64,000 nt of DNA from Geranomyces variabilis (GCA_027603065.1 JADGJP010000010.1:434001-498000); one strand, 5' to 3'; counted from the stretch's first letter, positions 1-11,721 are shown. Made by a program: numbers and translations. Notes: generated from the sequence alone by a model not told the origin.

Positions 1-217
1 GTGGGGCCAGCTGCTGTTGGTGTGCGTTTAGCCAAGCGGCACCCGCCCAGCCCGCACTGCACCGCCCAGCCCTTTACGCAGCCGCCCGTCAGCGGGCGTC
101 CCGCGATAAAAGAAACAGCCGACGACCAGGGCCCGCCCCACTTCTTAACCTCTTAGACCTGCAGTAGACTTCCTCCCTCCTTCTTCCACCACCCCTATAG
201 AACATACCCTTCTCGCC

Positions 218-1750
218 ATGCGTGTCTCTATCCTCTCCACCGCAGCAGTCCTTCTGGTCTCGAGCGTCGCTGCTCTTCCCGCGCCTCAGGGCATCGGCGC
301 TGGCGCCGGCAGTGCCATTGACGGCACCGGTTACCCGGTCGTCATCCCTACTACACTCCCCGACCAGTCCAAGCAGGGCGGCGGCGGCGGTGGCATCGAC
401 AACCAGGTGCCCGACGACGAAAAGCCCAAGGCAACCGAAGCTCCCGTTGCCAAGCACACCGAGGAGCCCAAGCAGAAGTCCACCGAGGCTCCGGTCGCCA
501 AGCACACTGAGGAGCCCAAGAAGCACACCGATGCGCCCAAGTACCCCAAGCACACCGACGCGCCCAAGCACACTGACGCGCCCAAGTACCCCAAGCACAC
601 CGAGGAGCCGCACAACTCGTCCTCGACCGCTGCGCCGATTGCGACCGAGACTAAGCCCGGGTACCCCGCACCCGTTCCTACTCCCACCGAATCGTCTGTC
701 GCACCTATTGTCACCGTCTCGTCGGAGAAGCCCGGCTACCCCGAAGTGACCCCGACCATTACCGAGCCGGACACCACCATCGTTCAGACCATCACGGACC
801 CCATCCCGTCGGAGACCAGCGCTCCTGAGCACACTGAGCCCGCCAGCTACCCCGAGCCCACTGAGCCCGCCAGCTACCCCGAGCCCACCGAGCCTGCTGG
901 CTACCCGGCACCCGTGCCCACCAAGGGAGGCGACGACAACGAGACTGCTGCTCCCGAGGCTACCCAGGTCCCTACCTACCCCAGCGGTGGTGACGACGAG
1001 GACTGCGACGAGGACGAGGAGCCCTCCACTGGCGGTGATGATGACGACGAGGACTGCGACGAGGACGAGGAGCCTTCCACCGGCGATGACGATGATGAGG
1101 ACTGCGAGGACGACGAGGAACCCAGCTACCCTGGCGACGGTGACGACGAGGACTGCGACGACGAGTCTTCGACCGCTGCTCCTATCGCTACCTCCACTCC
1201 TTGCCCTGAGGAGACCGAGGCACCCGCTGCCACCTCTACTCCGTGCCCTGAGGAGACTGAGGCACCCGCTGCCACCTCCACTCCCTGCACCGACGCGGAG
1301 ACCGAGGCGCCCGCTGCCACCTCTACCCCGTGCACTGACGCCGAGACCGAGGCGCCCGCTGCCACCTCTACCCCGTGCACCGACGCCGAGACCGAGGCGC
1401 CCGCTGCCACCTCTACCCCGTGCACTGACGCCGAGACCGAGGCGCCCGCTGCCACCTCTACCCCGTGCACCGACGCCGAGACCGAGGCGCCCGCTGCCAC
1501 CTCTACCCCGTGCACTGACGCCGAGACCGCCGCGCCCGTCGCGACTGAGGCGCCTGTCAACCCGGACGCGCCCGTTGTCTACCACTCGAAGCCCGTCAAG
1601 TACTCGACCCGCTACGCGCCCGTGCCCACTGTCACCGCCGCCGCGGAGACCGAGGAGCCCCTTTACTCTGCTGCCCGCCCGCTCATGACCTCTTCGGGCT
1701 TGCTGGTCTCTATTGCTGGTGTGGTTGCCGCCGCCGTTGCCTTCATTTAA
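218..1750 (+). CDS. GPI-anchored, repeat-rich cell-surface protein
   Basis: Single-exon gene of 510 residues. The N-terminus is a signal peptide (MRVSILSTAAVLLVSSVAA, then LPAPQ). The body is low-complexity: Lys/Thr/Pro repeats (KHTEEPK, KHTDAPKYP) at about residues 70-135, TEPASYPEP repeats near 210, then four acidic blocks of the type DDEDCDEDEEPSTGG (about 265-325), each with one or more cysteines, and then about eight copies of a 15-residue unit like ATSTPCTDAETEAPA (about 335-455). The last 20 residues are hydrophobic after a small-residue stretch, the usual GPI-attachment signal. Fungal wall proteins and adhesins look like this; no globular domain is recognisable, so the role is inferred only as wall or surface structure. 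The DNA repeats are nearly identical, so copy number probably varies. The start has a good context (gccATGc). Confidence 0.85.
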   Translation: MRVSILSTAAVLLVSSVAALPAPQGIGAGAGSAIDGTGYPVVIPTTLPDQSKQGGGGGGIDNQVPDDEKPKATEAPVAKHTEEPKQKSTEAPVAKHTEEPKKHTDAPKYPKHTDAPKHTDAPKYPKHTEEPHNSSSTAAPIATETKPGYPAPVPTPTESSVAPIVTVSSEKPGYPEVTPTITEPDTTIVQTITDPIPSETSAPEHTEPASYPEPTEPASYPEPTEPAGYPAPVPTKGGDDNETAAPEATQVPTYPSGGDDEDCDEDEEPSTGGDDDDEDCDEDEEPSTGDDDDEDCEDDEEPSYPGDGDDEDCDDESSTAAPIATSTPCPEETEAPAATSTPCPEETEAPAATSTPCTDAETEAPAATSTPCTDAETEAPAATSTPCTDAETEAPAATSTPCTDAETEAPAATSTPCTDAETEAPAATSTPCTDAETAAPVATEAPVNPDAPVVYHSKPVKYSTRYAPVPTVTAAAETEEPLYSAARPLMTSSGLLVSIAGVVAAAVAFI

Positions 1751-3085
1751 AGCGAATAGCAACCGAAGCCAACGAGAAAAGAGCGAGCACCCATACCCCC
1801 TCAATAAGTTGTTTGCAGACTCCCTTTCCCTTATCCTGATATAGTCCTACGTCTCCCTCTCAGTCAGTAAAAAACACAATTTACACTTAGATAAAGCGCG
1901 GGAAACGAATGATTTCCCCCTTAAACCCCCATTTTATAAATGAAGATTAGTCGATGCTGGACATCGAAATGATTGGGTACTTCGTGGGTGTGTTTGATAG
2001 CAACGCCAGGGGAGCCGATCACCGTTGCAGCATCCCAGATATTGTACTTGCCTGGTGCTGGGTGACGGACCTAAAAAGGACGGAATGTAACCGCCGGAAG
2101 CGGGACCACCTGACATAAGGCATTTGCCGGTCACCTATCGTGTTACGCTGACAGGGGAAGGATTGCCATATCACGCCCATGCTTTTGAGAGGGCTGTATT
2201 TTTTGCCGGCACATTGCAGATGACAGCATATACTAACTACTGTACATTCACATCCAAGACACGGAAGTAGGACATGGCGCTCGAATTGCCCATATCTGTC
2301 TTTCCTGACCATAAAGTCTATGCAGCTCGGGATTTAAACTTTTCTGTGTATAGCGGGCGTCTGTTTCGTGGAGTTGGGCACCGCCCGCGATGTTCCGGGC
2401 CTTGACCAAGCGATCTGAAAGCGAGCGCCGCTGTTGTTGATTGCGTGCTGGCTGGCGTGGGTTTTTGAACCGATCAACCCGCAGGAGAAAAAAAAAATAC
2501 TCGCGGCGTCTTCCACAGCAGTCCCAGCAGCCAGCCAGCAGCCCGCCAGCCGGGGCGCCAGTCGCTGCTCTCCTGGGTGGGGGCCAACGCCGCCAGACCC
2601 CCACCCCGGAGAACACAGGCGTCGTACCAACCCTAAACCTTGGAGGTCTGGAGGCAGCGCGCGCCCGGCTGACTCGCCGTTTTGCCCCCCCACGCCGAAA
2701 TTTCTCGCTGTACAAATTGTAGTATCTGCAGCACCGGCCGGCGCAAAGTAAAAATTTAGCTTTTAGCGCAATCGGGCCGCCCGCCCCACTCTGGCCAGAC
2801 CAGGAGGACCGCAGCAAGCCCTGGCCACTTTTGAGTTGTTGTGGTCGCTTCGAGCGGTGTGGGGCGGGCGTCACCGGGCTGGCTGGTGCGGATGTGCGAC
2901 TCGTTCAAAAGGAAGCGGCCTGCTGCTATGCCCCCCTCCCGCTCTCCCAGCCTCCTCCCCAACCCGCCTTCTTGCGATAACTTTTCTGCCGCCGGTCGGT
3001 CAAAAGAAAGTTACTCAGGAACCTCGTCTGTACTCCGCTGGTCGGCTTCTCTGTTTCCCGCCTCCCCTCTTAACTCTCCGACATC
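1751..3085. other. Intergenic spacer upstream of PTR2
   Basis: About 1.3 kb between two genes on the plus strand. Several short open frames overlap on both strands, but none carries a recognisable domain, a signal peptide or plausible splice partners. A pyrimidine-rich stretch from about 2930 to 3085 precedes the PTR2 start and probably holds its core promoter and 5' leader. Nothing else is supported. Confidence 0.5.
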
Positions 3086-4918
3086 ATGTCTTCAATGGCC
3101 GACGTAAAGCACCTTGACGAAAAGAAGGACGTTCAGACCATCGTCGAGGATGGCCAGTACGCTGACGACCGTGAGGATGCTGCCTACCTCGAGCGCGAGG
3201 CGGCGCTTAACCGCGAGCTTGACGCCAAGCTGGCGGCGGCGCCCGAGAAGTTGCCCACGGCCATCTGGTTCATCATCCCGAACGAGTTTGGCGAGCGATT
3301 CTGCTACTACGGCATCAACCCTATCCTGAAAAAGTTCCTCAACGAGATGTTGGGTTACTCCAAGGCCAAGACAAACTCCATCCAGCACACCTGGAAGTCT
3401 GTTTCGTATTTCACCCCGCTGCTCGGTGCAGCCGTCTCCGACTCTTTCCTCGACAAGTTCAAGACCATTGTCAGCCTGTCGTTCGTGTACCTTGCTGGTC
3501 TCATCATGCTCTCCATCACTGCCAAGCCAGGCTCTGACAACGCGGATGGCACAAGAGGCCTGATTGCACCCGGCGCTCCCCTTGCGGCCCTGTTCCTCAT
3601 CTCCCTCGGTACTGGCGGTATCAAGCCTTGCGTCTCTTCCCACGGTGGTGACCAGTTCCTTGCCGTCCAAAGCTTCAACATCAACAAGTTCTACAACTAC
3701 TTTTACATGTCCATCAACCTCGGCTCGCTCATCTCCGGCTTCGTCACCCCGCACGTCCGTGAGCGGAACTGCTTTGGCCACGACGGCGACTGCTTCGCGT
3801 GGGCATTCGGTATCTGCGCCGCCGCGTTCGGTTCCGCACTCGCGCTCTTCATTGTCGGCAAGAAGTGGTACCGTGTTGTCCCGCCGTCGGGTCAGTTCTT
3901 CCCGTGGATCCTCGCCAAGGCCGCCTTCACCTTTGTGTTCCGCGGCCGTGCGCGCGCCGAGGAGGTTCACTCTCACGCCGTCGTTCTCGAGCTCGTCGAC
4001 CTCGTCAAGGTTTTCTACGTTATCTCGCCCGTCATTGTCTTCTGGCTCGGATTCGACCAGGGCAACACCACGTGGCAAGACACCTCGGACCAGATGGACG
4101 ACAAACACTGGCTGTCGTCTGAGATCACCAACGCCGTTGTCAACCCCTTCTGGATTGTCACCCTCGCCCCCATCTTTGCCAACTGGCTCTACCCAGCGAT
4201 CGAGAAGCGCGTGCAGTTTGGTCTGCTCCGCCGCATGGTCCTTGGAATGTTCTTTGCCGCTTTCTCGTTTGTGTTGATGGCGCTCATCCAGAAGAAGATT
4301 ACCGACAACTGCATTGACGAAGTGTCGCTGGACGCTAACGGCAAGGAGCAGACCGCATGCATGGACCGTTCGGTCAACACAGCCGTCATGCTTGTTCCGT
4401 ATTTCTTTGGTATGGTTATTTTTTTGAGTCTTGCAAGGGCTCAGGGCGGTCGAATGCTGACACCTTTTTTCCAGTTACCGTCGCTGAAGTCTTGGTGTCC
4501 ATCTCGGGTCTTAACTTGACTTACATGGAAGTCGGTCGCCGTACCAAGTCGTCGTCTGCCGCGCTCTGGCTCCTCGGCACCGGTATCGCAAACGCCATCG
4601 GTAAGCCCATTTTCGTGATCACTTTGACGAAGACTCGTGGCCTTACCCATTTTGCTTCTATCACAGGCGCTGTCATCATGGAATCCCCTCTCGGTGACAC
4701 CGAAAAGACACCCCGTCACACCTTCTACCTCATCATGGCGGCCGTTTGCGTCGTCGCCGGGTTGGTTCAAGGTAAGCCTTACGTTGCCATTCACTCGCCG
4801 CCGATGTCTTCCATGGATCTGATTTTATTAACAACTTTTGCCCTTTCTTACCTTTCCTCTAACAGGTACCTTTGCCAAGCTCTACACATACAGGGCCGAC
4901 CGTGTGGTCAAAGCATAA
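3086..4918 (+). CDS. PTR2: PTR2-type proton-coupled oligopeptide transporter
   Basis: Four exons: 3086-4409, 4475-4600, 4667-4771, 4866-4918, giving 535 residues. The protein belongs to the POT/PTR2 family, which imports di- and tripeptides with protons at the plasma membrane. Family marks are visible: EFGERFCYYG near residue 70, the signature SLGTGGIKPCVSSHGGDQF near 175, and FYNYFYMSINLGSL just after. About twelve hydrophobic segments follow the charged cytosolic N-terminus. The three introns are 65-94 bp, GT-AG, all phase 1. The splice at 4409/4475 joins VPYFF to VTVAEVLVSISG, the conserved substrate-site helix, which supports the model. The C-terminus is short (YTYRADRVVKA). Length is a little below the usual fungal 580-600, mostly at the two ends. 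Confidence 0.93.
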
Positions 4919-5338
4919 GTAGAGGACTGGATAGTGGATTCCATTGTTTTGCCTCTTTTTTGTCTGTAAGCAAAAGATCTTCAATACACTCCGAATCATA
5001 TGACGAGTCAGACTGTACGAATTCATCGGATGAGAATGAGCGGACAGTCCGTCCACACTGCGCGAACTTTAAACGAAAAGTGTGGCCGTTTCGACGGACG
5101 GTTCATTTTCTGCCGACGGCTGTGTCTTTTCAAACGGTACTGAAGTTGCGGACGCGGCTATCTCAATGGGTGGTCTTGCACGAACTGGGAGCTCGCTCGG
5201 ATCGGTGGTAGCTCCCATCGTTGGTTTTTATCGCGTGATCACTACACTGCTCGCGCTTTTCACTTTGATTTTGCGCCTCTTTGTTCCATAAGTAACTAAG
5301 TACACACAATGAGAGATTTTGTTCACCAAGGGTGATCA
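4919..5338. other. Spacer between convergent genes
   Basis: About 420 bp between the 3' ends of PTR2 (+) and the mechanosensitive channel gene (-). It should contain both 3' untranslated regions. No RNA gene, repeat or further open frame of interest was seen. Confidence 0.5.
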
Positions 5339-8300
5339 CTAAACCATCGACATGGTTCCCGCAAACGTCTGCTGTACAGCTGCGGATGATTGCGCGAGGC
5401 GGTCACTTTCGCCGCCGCCGCCGCTACCACCACTGCCACTGGCTCCGCTTCGAGCCGCACTATTACTGTGGTCGAAAGTCACGAGTGGGACGACGACAGC
5501 GGCTGCTGTTGTCGGTGCTGCTGGTCCGGCGGGTGCAGGCGGGCCGTCAACCTTGTGCTGAGGTGGAGTGCAGTATTTTATGCCGAGCTCCGATAGGTGG
5601 TGTTTCAGCGCGTACATAAACTGCACGGGCGGGACAAAGGGAATTAAAAGATGCGCTGACATCAGAGTCTGGTAACGACAAACCCTACCATTGTGCGACG
5701 GCCCCAGCGTTTCGAACCGTCCTGCCTAGACGTCAAAATGCAAAAGCGCGGGAACTTGGCGTCAAACAGCGCAGATGCATCCCATCCTTGTCAAACGAAC
5801 TTACCAGTTTCCCTTGTGTTTCAAAATTACGTTTAGCTTGACCTTATTGACATTTTCGATATCGGCAATATGAACATCGCACGTGCCCACAAACTCGCGC
5901 GGCTCGCTCTTGACAAACTCCACCAGCCGTTCACGCAGTAAGCGAATGCGGTCCTCTGGCGTGCTAAAATCAATCTGCACTTCAATTGCCTCGGATTGAT
6001 CCGAGGACCGGCGGAGGTTAGTGATCAGTTTTTGTGATACGAGCGTGTTGGGGGCGTAGATGAGCTGCCCGTCCATGCGCTTAAAAACGGTTGTAAGCAC
6101 GCCCACTTCTTCAACGAGAAGGTTTTGTGCATCGATTACAACACGGTCACCTGTGGAATTTTATTTGTAGGCCAGAGCGAAATAGGTAAGGAAGAGGATG
6201 AGTGGGATTTCTCCTGTGTTTTTGGCTTCCACATCGGATTTTTTTTCTGACTCACCTGCGTCATACGGATGAGTGACAAACAAGAACAAAAGAGACTCAA
6301 ATGCCGTACGCGCCGCTGTGCCAAAGATGAAACTCAACGCGAGAATAAAACTCGTAAAGGGAAGCATTGCCGTGAGCGCAATTCCAAATATCTGGAAGCG
6401 GAGCACGCCACGATCCCATCGTCAGTTCACCAAATAAAACGTTGAGCGCTTTGCTCGAGAGTCGCTTTTTGTCGTTACCGGCAGCGCGATGCAAAACGTT
6501 ACAAATCCATCCACAAAGAAAAAAAAGCTTTTGCAAAAAATGAGTCACCATTACTCATGCAAGTCAACCGTTCCCTCACTCTTCTTTTACCTGTCCAATT
6601 TCCCCAGCGCTTGCGATAAATCCCGCATAGCGCGGTAAAGGCCGCGTCGCTCACGATAGATGCCTATCACACATTCCTTGACCTCCTTGCGCGTGATAGA
6701 GCCATTTCCGTCTTGGTCAAGAACAGCAAACGCTTCTGCTGCGTGGAAGGTGTTTGGAAAGCACCTGTGTTTGATGGAAATGTTGGTGAATTAAGAAAGA
6801 ATGAATATTAATGACAAATAAGGTGACCTTGGACACTAGGTCCAATTTGAGAGACTGGGCGGTGAAAGAAGGGATCCAGCTGTTCGTACCGCATAAAATC
6901 GTCTAATGTCAAAAAACCCTTCTCGTTTCCTCCAAGCCCAACAAAGATCTTTTTGGCAAGCTTCGACGCCTGCATATGGGTGCTGATATCCATTTGCTGC
7001 AGCTCGCGCATATATGCACGCCCGCTCATGTCGTTGAGCCCGGATACGGGCGCGCGGATTGTTGTCGTAGTCTCCAGCGGCGCGCTGCTACCGCCGCTTC
7101 CACCACTCGCATTATTATTGTCGTTTTGACTTTCAAGCAAACTGGCAGGGTCTCCTTCATTCCCACGAGATGTTGCTGATGTGCGGCGTGACCGCGTCGC
7201 GGAACGGAGGACTGAGGAGCGGGAGCGGAGTCCAGAGGAGGATGGTGTTGCGGAGGAAGTGCGGGTGCGATGATGGTGTTGTGGTGGGTCACTTCCTGGA
7301 GCTGCGGTAATGGATGGCGGGCGGTGGTGACGCGAAACGGTCGGGTAGCGCTGCTGCGGCGCAGTGTCGCTTGCTGGCGCGCGATTCATGGTTGACCGGC
7401 GTGATGGAGAGCCGGTGGCAAGCACTCCGACAATAGACGGAACCGCCCCATCTGGGTACAGCGACGCAGATTTCGTAATTTTACCTTCTCGGTCATCGTC
7501 CTCATCAAAATCGTCCGTGTGATTCTTTTCAAGCGGGACAGGAAGGTGCTGCGGCTTCAACGAGGCCGTTGTGGTAGCGCGCTCGCTGTCGCTGTCACTG
7601 GTATCACCGCCGCCGCTAGAAGATGACGACGACCCGTCGTCTCCTGCGGTGCCGCCATAATCGTCCATATCAAGATCATCGCGCGACTCGGCCACTTTCT
7701 TCGCCCGCCGCTTAAGAAAGGAACGCCAGAATTTAAGCGAGTGCTTTGTGGTCGACGGTGGTTGATGTTGAGCCTGAGGGAGGTTTGAAGCTGGTGCCGG
7801 CGCCGCTTCAGTTTCCGGCGAATGATGCAGGCGATGCCGGTGGTGATGTCGATGATGATGCTTCCCGCTTGCCCGCTTCAGATTGCTGCCGCTCTCAACC
7901 TCCTCACTGGTGCCTGCGGCAACCACTACCGGAGGAGGATTTGCTGTCGGCGCCGGTGGCAATAGTGCTGGTGGGGTCTGTATGACCGGCGTTGACTGCC
8001 GTGACAGTCTCGTTGGGGTCATTCGCGTTGGCGACGGAAATCGCGGCGAGAGAAGGCTTCGCCCTCCACCGTGCTCAGGCGAATCAGCCGGGATAAAAAA
8101 GAATTCGCTAGTGGTGCGCTGCTGGGATTTTGCGTATCTTTTAAGACTTTCGAGAACTGCAGAACAAAAGGAAACAAGCCACTGACACTTTAGCAGATCT
8201 CCATGTAAACTCCCATACGACCGAGAACGCATTCCTTGAGGCACATACTCCGCATATTTTTCTTGGATTCGACAATTCGGTCTTTGTAGGCAATCCTGTA

Positions 8301-9760
8301 ACTCGCAGCTATTAGAGGCCGTTTCAGCGTGAAATAATTTCCGTTCGCCTTGCAGCAACCTGGCTCGCATACCTATGAAATTTGACAGCTGTCGAAAACA
8401 AAAACGCGTAGCTTTTCAGTCAGCCGCGCCCTGCGAGCAAGACCCACCATTCCTATCTTTCCTTTGCCTTTCGGTTCTTACCAATAACTTGCAACAAAAG
8501 TTTATGCACGAGCAGGCACAGTGACCATACCATACTCGTAACAATGACGTGAAAAATCGTCTGCCAATAATCGACCTGATTCATTTGGTTGAACAGCAGC
8601 GCATACGAGACGGTGTAAAGGACGGTCCAGGATGCAATTGTTAAGTACATTTTGACTGCGACCATGTACTAAGATACAAAAGAAAAAGGTTGTCAACGGC
8701 AAGAGTGATAAACATGTGATTTTTCATCAATTGAGTGATATCCCCTTACTTCAAGCCGACTGCGCGCCTTTTCGCTGTATCCGCCAAAGAGCTTGCTCAA
8801 GACCACGACGAAAATGTATGGCAGAACTATTACATTTTCGCAAAAAGAGCAAGATATTTAATCCAAAGTGGCGGAGCAAAAATTTTCCTCTCGTAAACCT
8901 ACGTAAAATACGTACCGTCGAGAAAATACCACATCACCAGCCATGCGCACCACACAGATGCAAGCCAGAAAGCCCTAAACAGAGATGTCAATCCTAGTTT
9001 TGAAAAGTACTCGGATATCTCCATTTCAAATCAGCCTTGCAACGTTGCGCAACAATTACCATCGAGCGATTTCCGTGCTCAGTGTCAATGTATCGCTGAC
9101 CGAAATGTCACTGAAGATGTTTGGGTCTGTCGAAACCAGTCAAAACATGCTTAAATCTGGGGCCGAGACGCTGATTTGTGAACTTTACATACCACCCGGA
9201 CGATGCAAAACCAGATAGCTGATGAGCAAGGGCAAAGCTGGAACAGCGAGCCCGACCAGCATATACACCAGGAATCGTGCCCATGGCGGGACATGGCAGC
9301 ATTCCAAGCCAAAAATTCCTTCTGTCTGCGACGCAGGGCACAGATAAACGATCAGGTTCGATAAATTAGCAATGCCGCCAGTTTTCACGTGAATTTCCCT
9401 CTCCAATACCTCGTCTTCCTGCGTCTCTGTTTCCGCCGCTGCGGCCGGAGCACTGGCGTAGTCCACCCCCAGCCAATCGAAATCATCATCTCCTGCGAGT
9501 GGCTGCGAAGGTCCAGTTGTAGGAGCGGCTGTAGCCACGGCAGGTGAGGCAGAAGTTGAAGGCGGGGAATATTGTGGCGGGGAGGAGCCGGCGTTGGATG
9601 CAGCGGGCGGGCCGCGGCCAGAAGTTGTGGCCACGCGGAGGTTGGATGATGTTGCTCGAGGTGGAGGTGCGGCGGTGGGAGAAGGGACAGTTGATGGAAC
9701 AGATGGCGCTTGGGGATGTGTTGGTAGTCGGGGTTCCTCTAAACGGGCAAGGTCTGCCAT
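5339..9760 (-). CDS. Msy-type mechanosensitive ion channel with EF-hand
   Basis: Thirteen exons (high to low): 9760-9193, 8993-8916, 8826-8750, 8668-8482, 8388-8373, 8295-8249, 8156-6890, 6764-6591, 6527-6479, 6391-6256, 6150-5805, 5725-5689, 5620-5339; 1,087 residues. Fungal Msy1/Msy2 proteins are MscS-family channels of the ER or other membranes that shape calcium and volume responses to hypo-osmotic shock. Order seen: disordered Pro/Ala-rich N-terminus, several membrane helices (for example FWLASVWCAWLVMWYF), the family motif VIAVKFHRIAYKDRI, a long disordered His- and Ser-rich insert, an EF-hand with DQDGNGSITRKE, the MscS pore helix region (ALSFIFGTAARTAFESLLF then VTHPYDAGDRV), the beta domain (YAPNTLVSQKLITNLRRS) and a Gly-rich tail. 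The only in-frame ATG for exon 1 is at 9760. All 12 introns close in phase; the 16-nt exon 8388-8373 is required to restore the family motif. Confidence 0.9.
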
Positions 9761-9941
9761 GTTGGACGTCGCTGTCGATAAAAACAAGTAAAAAATGGGC
9801 AAAAAACTCCGCCAAGCAGCGCGAAGTCTAAAGCGTTTAAGGTGCTTGGCGAGTTCTCACTGCATCACTGTTATTGGCGGCAGTCCAAGTAAGTATGGCT
9901 ATAATGACGGGAAAACGACCAGTATATATAACATGTTAAGA

Positions 9942-10053
9942 AATGCCCCTCTGCATCCACCCGAAGGTGGCCCGGCTTGGAACCGACTCAGCTGCATTGG
10001 CACCCCTTTATAGTACTCTGGGCGTTTTTAGGTCACGAGCGCACAACACTTCT
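9942..10053. repeat. Dispersed repeat, copy A (inverted relative to 34.4 kb)
   Basis: About 110 bp here match the reverse complement of 34407-34512 with moderate divergence. Shared blocks include ATGCCCCTCTGCATCCACCC, CAGCTGCATTGGCACCC and GGTCACGAGCGCACAACACTT. The shared unit lies between unrelated flanks and in the promoter region of the next gene. It may be the end of a short or truncated transposable element, but no terminal repeat or coding part is visible to classify it. Confidence 0.7.
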
Positions 10054-10292
10054 TTATTTTTTAGAAACACCCGGTGGGCCGCGAGCGTAGACGTCCTCTT
10101 CCAACGTTCGGAAAAAACTGACAGGTACTGTCTGCGTCGCGCGGAGGGTCTCCACATTGCTTCAATTGAGGTCAGCGCCCTCCACAGTTTTGCACATGTT
10201 GAAATGAGGCGGCAATCCCGAAGCGCATCGGGCTCGCTGTTGCCTTGCATTTCTTCACTTGTTCTTCATCATTTGCTTCTGCGCTGATCGCC

Positions 10293-11721
10293 ATGCCGCC
10301 TTCAAAACTATATTTCTTAGGACGCCTCTCCAGAAACGCCATCATAGCCTCCATGGTCGGAATTGCAGCACTCGTTGCATTAGCTGTTGGTTTAAGTGTT
10401 GGCTTGACGCACAGAAGCCACGCCAATGCGGGCCCAACCTTTGGCATACAAGCCTACCCTGCGCTGAAGACCTCGTCAGGCACGTCGCCAGATCTCATTG
10501 CGAGCAATCTCGCACAGGTCCGCACGCTTGTGTATGACAATTCAACAGGACGTATCCTGGCGCTCGTAAAAGGTCAGCAGCGGATAATTGCCATTGAAGT
10601 CGCGGAGCCGTCGGCGGCGGATTTCGCCATATCGGACGTCGTGGATGCCGCAGCGTTGAATCTCGATCTAAATCATGGCCTAGCAATTGATGACGCCTAT
10701 GTGTATGCGAGCAGCGCGACGACAGTCTATCGCTGGACGTACGACCGGAACCATGTTGTAACGAAACCCGCAATGAATGCCACGCCGACCGTCGTGGTTG
10801 CCAACATTGACGCGGCGCTGCCCAACAGCAACACAATTGCGGGTCACATTACGCGCACAATCGCGTTTCATAATGAGTGGATGTATATCTCGGTTGGCAG
10901 CGGCGGCAATGTTGATACCGACTCGCACCGCGCCAAAGTACGGCGACTGGCGTACCGCAATGCGACGGTCACATATCCGTTGGACTTTCAAGCCGCCCCG
11001 GTGTGGGCCGACGGTGTGCGCAATGCTGTTGCACTCGCGTTTGATTCTCGCGGGCGCCTGTGGACCGCTGTCAATGGGCCTGACAATCTCGACCGGCCCG
11101 ATATTGCGCCTGATTTGCATCAGGATAGTCCCGTGGAGCCCATATATCGCCTTGATGGACCCGCGGCAGATCCGCCTGCGTTTTATGGGTATCCATTTTG
11201 TTTCGCTGCGGGAAATCTAACGGAGGATTTTGAAAATGATCCGAATGTGGGAACCATGTATACTTGGCCGACGTTTGTTAGGGTAATGTTTGCTGATGTT
11301 GGCAGCAATCTCAGCTCTCGGCTGGCATTTTGACAATTTTCATGACAACTAGGACGACAACATCACACGCACGGACGCCTGGTGCCGGAACCGTACTAAT
11401 GTCATTTCGCCAAACGCCTCGCTACCGGCCCATACCGCGCCCCTCGCCGCCGAGTTTGACCCCGTTTCGCAAGCGCTGTACATTGCCCTCCATGGAAGCT
11501 GGAACCGTGACAAACCTGTGGGATACGCAGTCGTCAGGCTTCCTTTTAACCGAGATGGGACACCGGCGGCGACGCGGGTGACTGACACGGTTTTGTCTTT
11601 GACGGCCGGGCCGTGTGCAGCGGGCAAGTCGTGTTTCCGTCCGGCGGGCCTGGCAATTGTGGAACGATGGGCGTATGTGGCGAGTGATGAGACCGGGGAG
11701 GTGGTGAGATTTGCATTATGA
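10293..11721 (+). CDS. Membrane-anchored glucose/sorbosone dehydrogenase-like protein
   Basis: Two exons, 10293-11282 and 11353-11721, joined by a 70-bp phase-0 intron; 452 residues. A single hydrophobic helix near residues 17-38 (ASMVGIAALVALAVGLSVGL) follows a short basic N-terminus, so the protein is probably a type II membrane or secreted protein with its catalytic domain outside the cytosol. The rest is a beta-propeller of the glucose/sorbosone dehydrogenase (PQQ sugar dehydrogenase-like) family: RTIAFHNEWMYISVGSGGN, then GVRNAVALAFDSRGRLWTA, and near the end LYIALHGSWNRDKPVGYAV and CFRPAGLAI. Bacterial relatives oxidise sugars with PQQ; for fungal members the substrate and cofactor are not settled, so only the family is claimed. 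The ATG at 10293 has a strong context (gatcgccATGcc). The gene converges on DUS3. Confidence 0.85.

Noticed and set aside
987-1688. Pro/Arg-rich open frame overlapping the GPI protein repeats
   Set aside because: Frame-shifted shadow of the same repeat array.
89-1804. Antisense open frame of 571 codons opposite the GPI-anchored protein
   Set aside because: It results from the 45-bp and acidic repeats having no stop in the complementary frame; composition is Gly/Arg/Leu repeats with no domain, and the plus-strand product has a signal peptide and GPI signal.
3092-4108. 338-codon antisense frame over PTR2
   Set aside because: Shadow of the GC-rich PTR2 coding strand; the plus product has all PTR2 signatures.
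6467-6478. Possible extra 18-nt exon between 6478 and 6392 in the channel gene
   Set aside because: It would need a 30-bp intron; one 87-bp intron keeps phase and gives a continuous pore helix.
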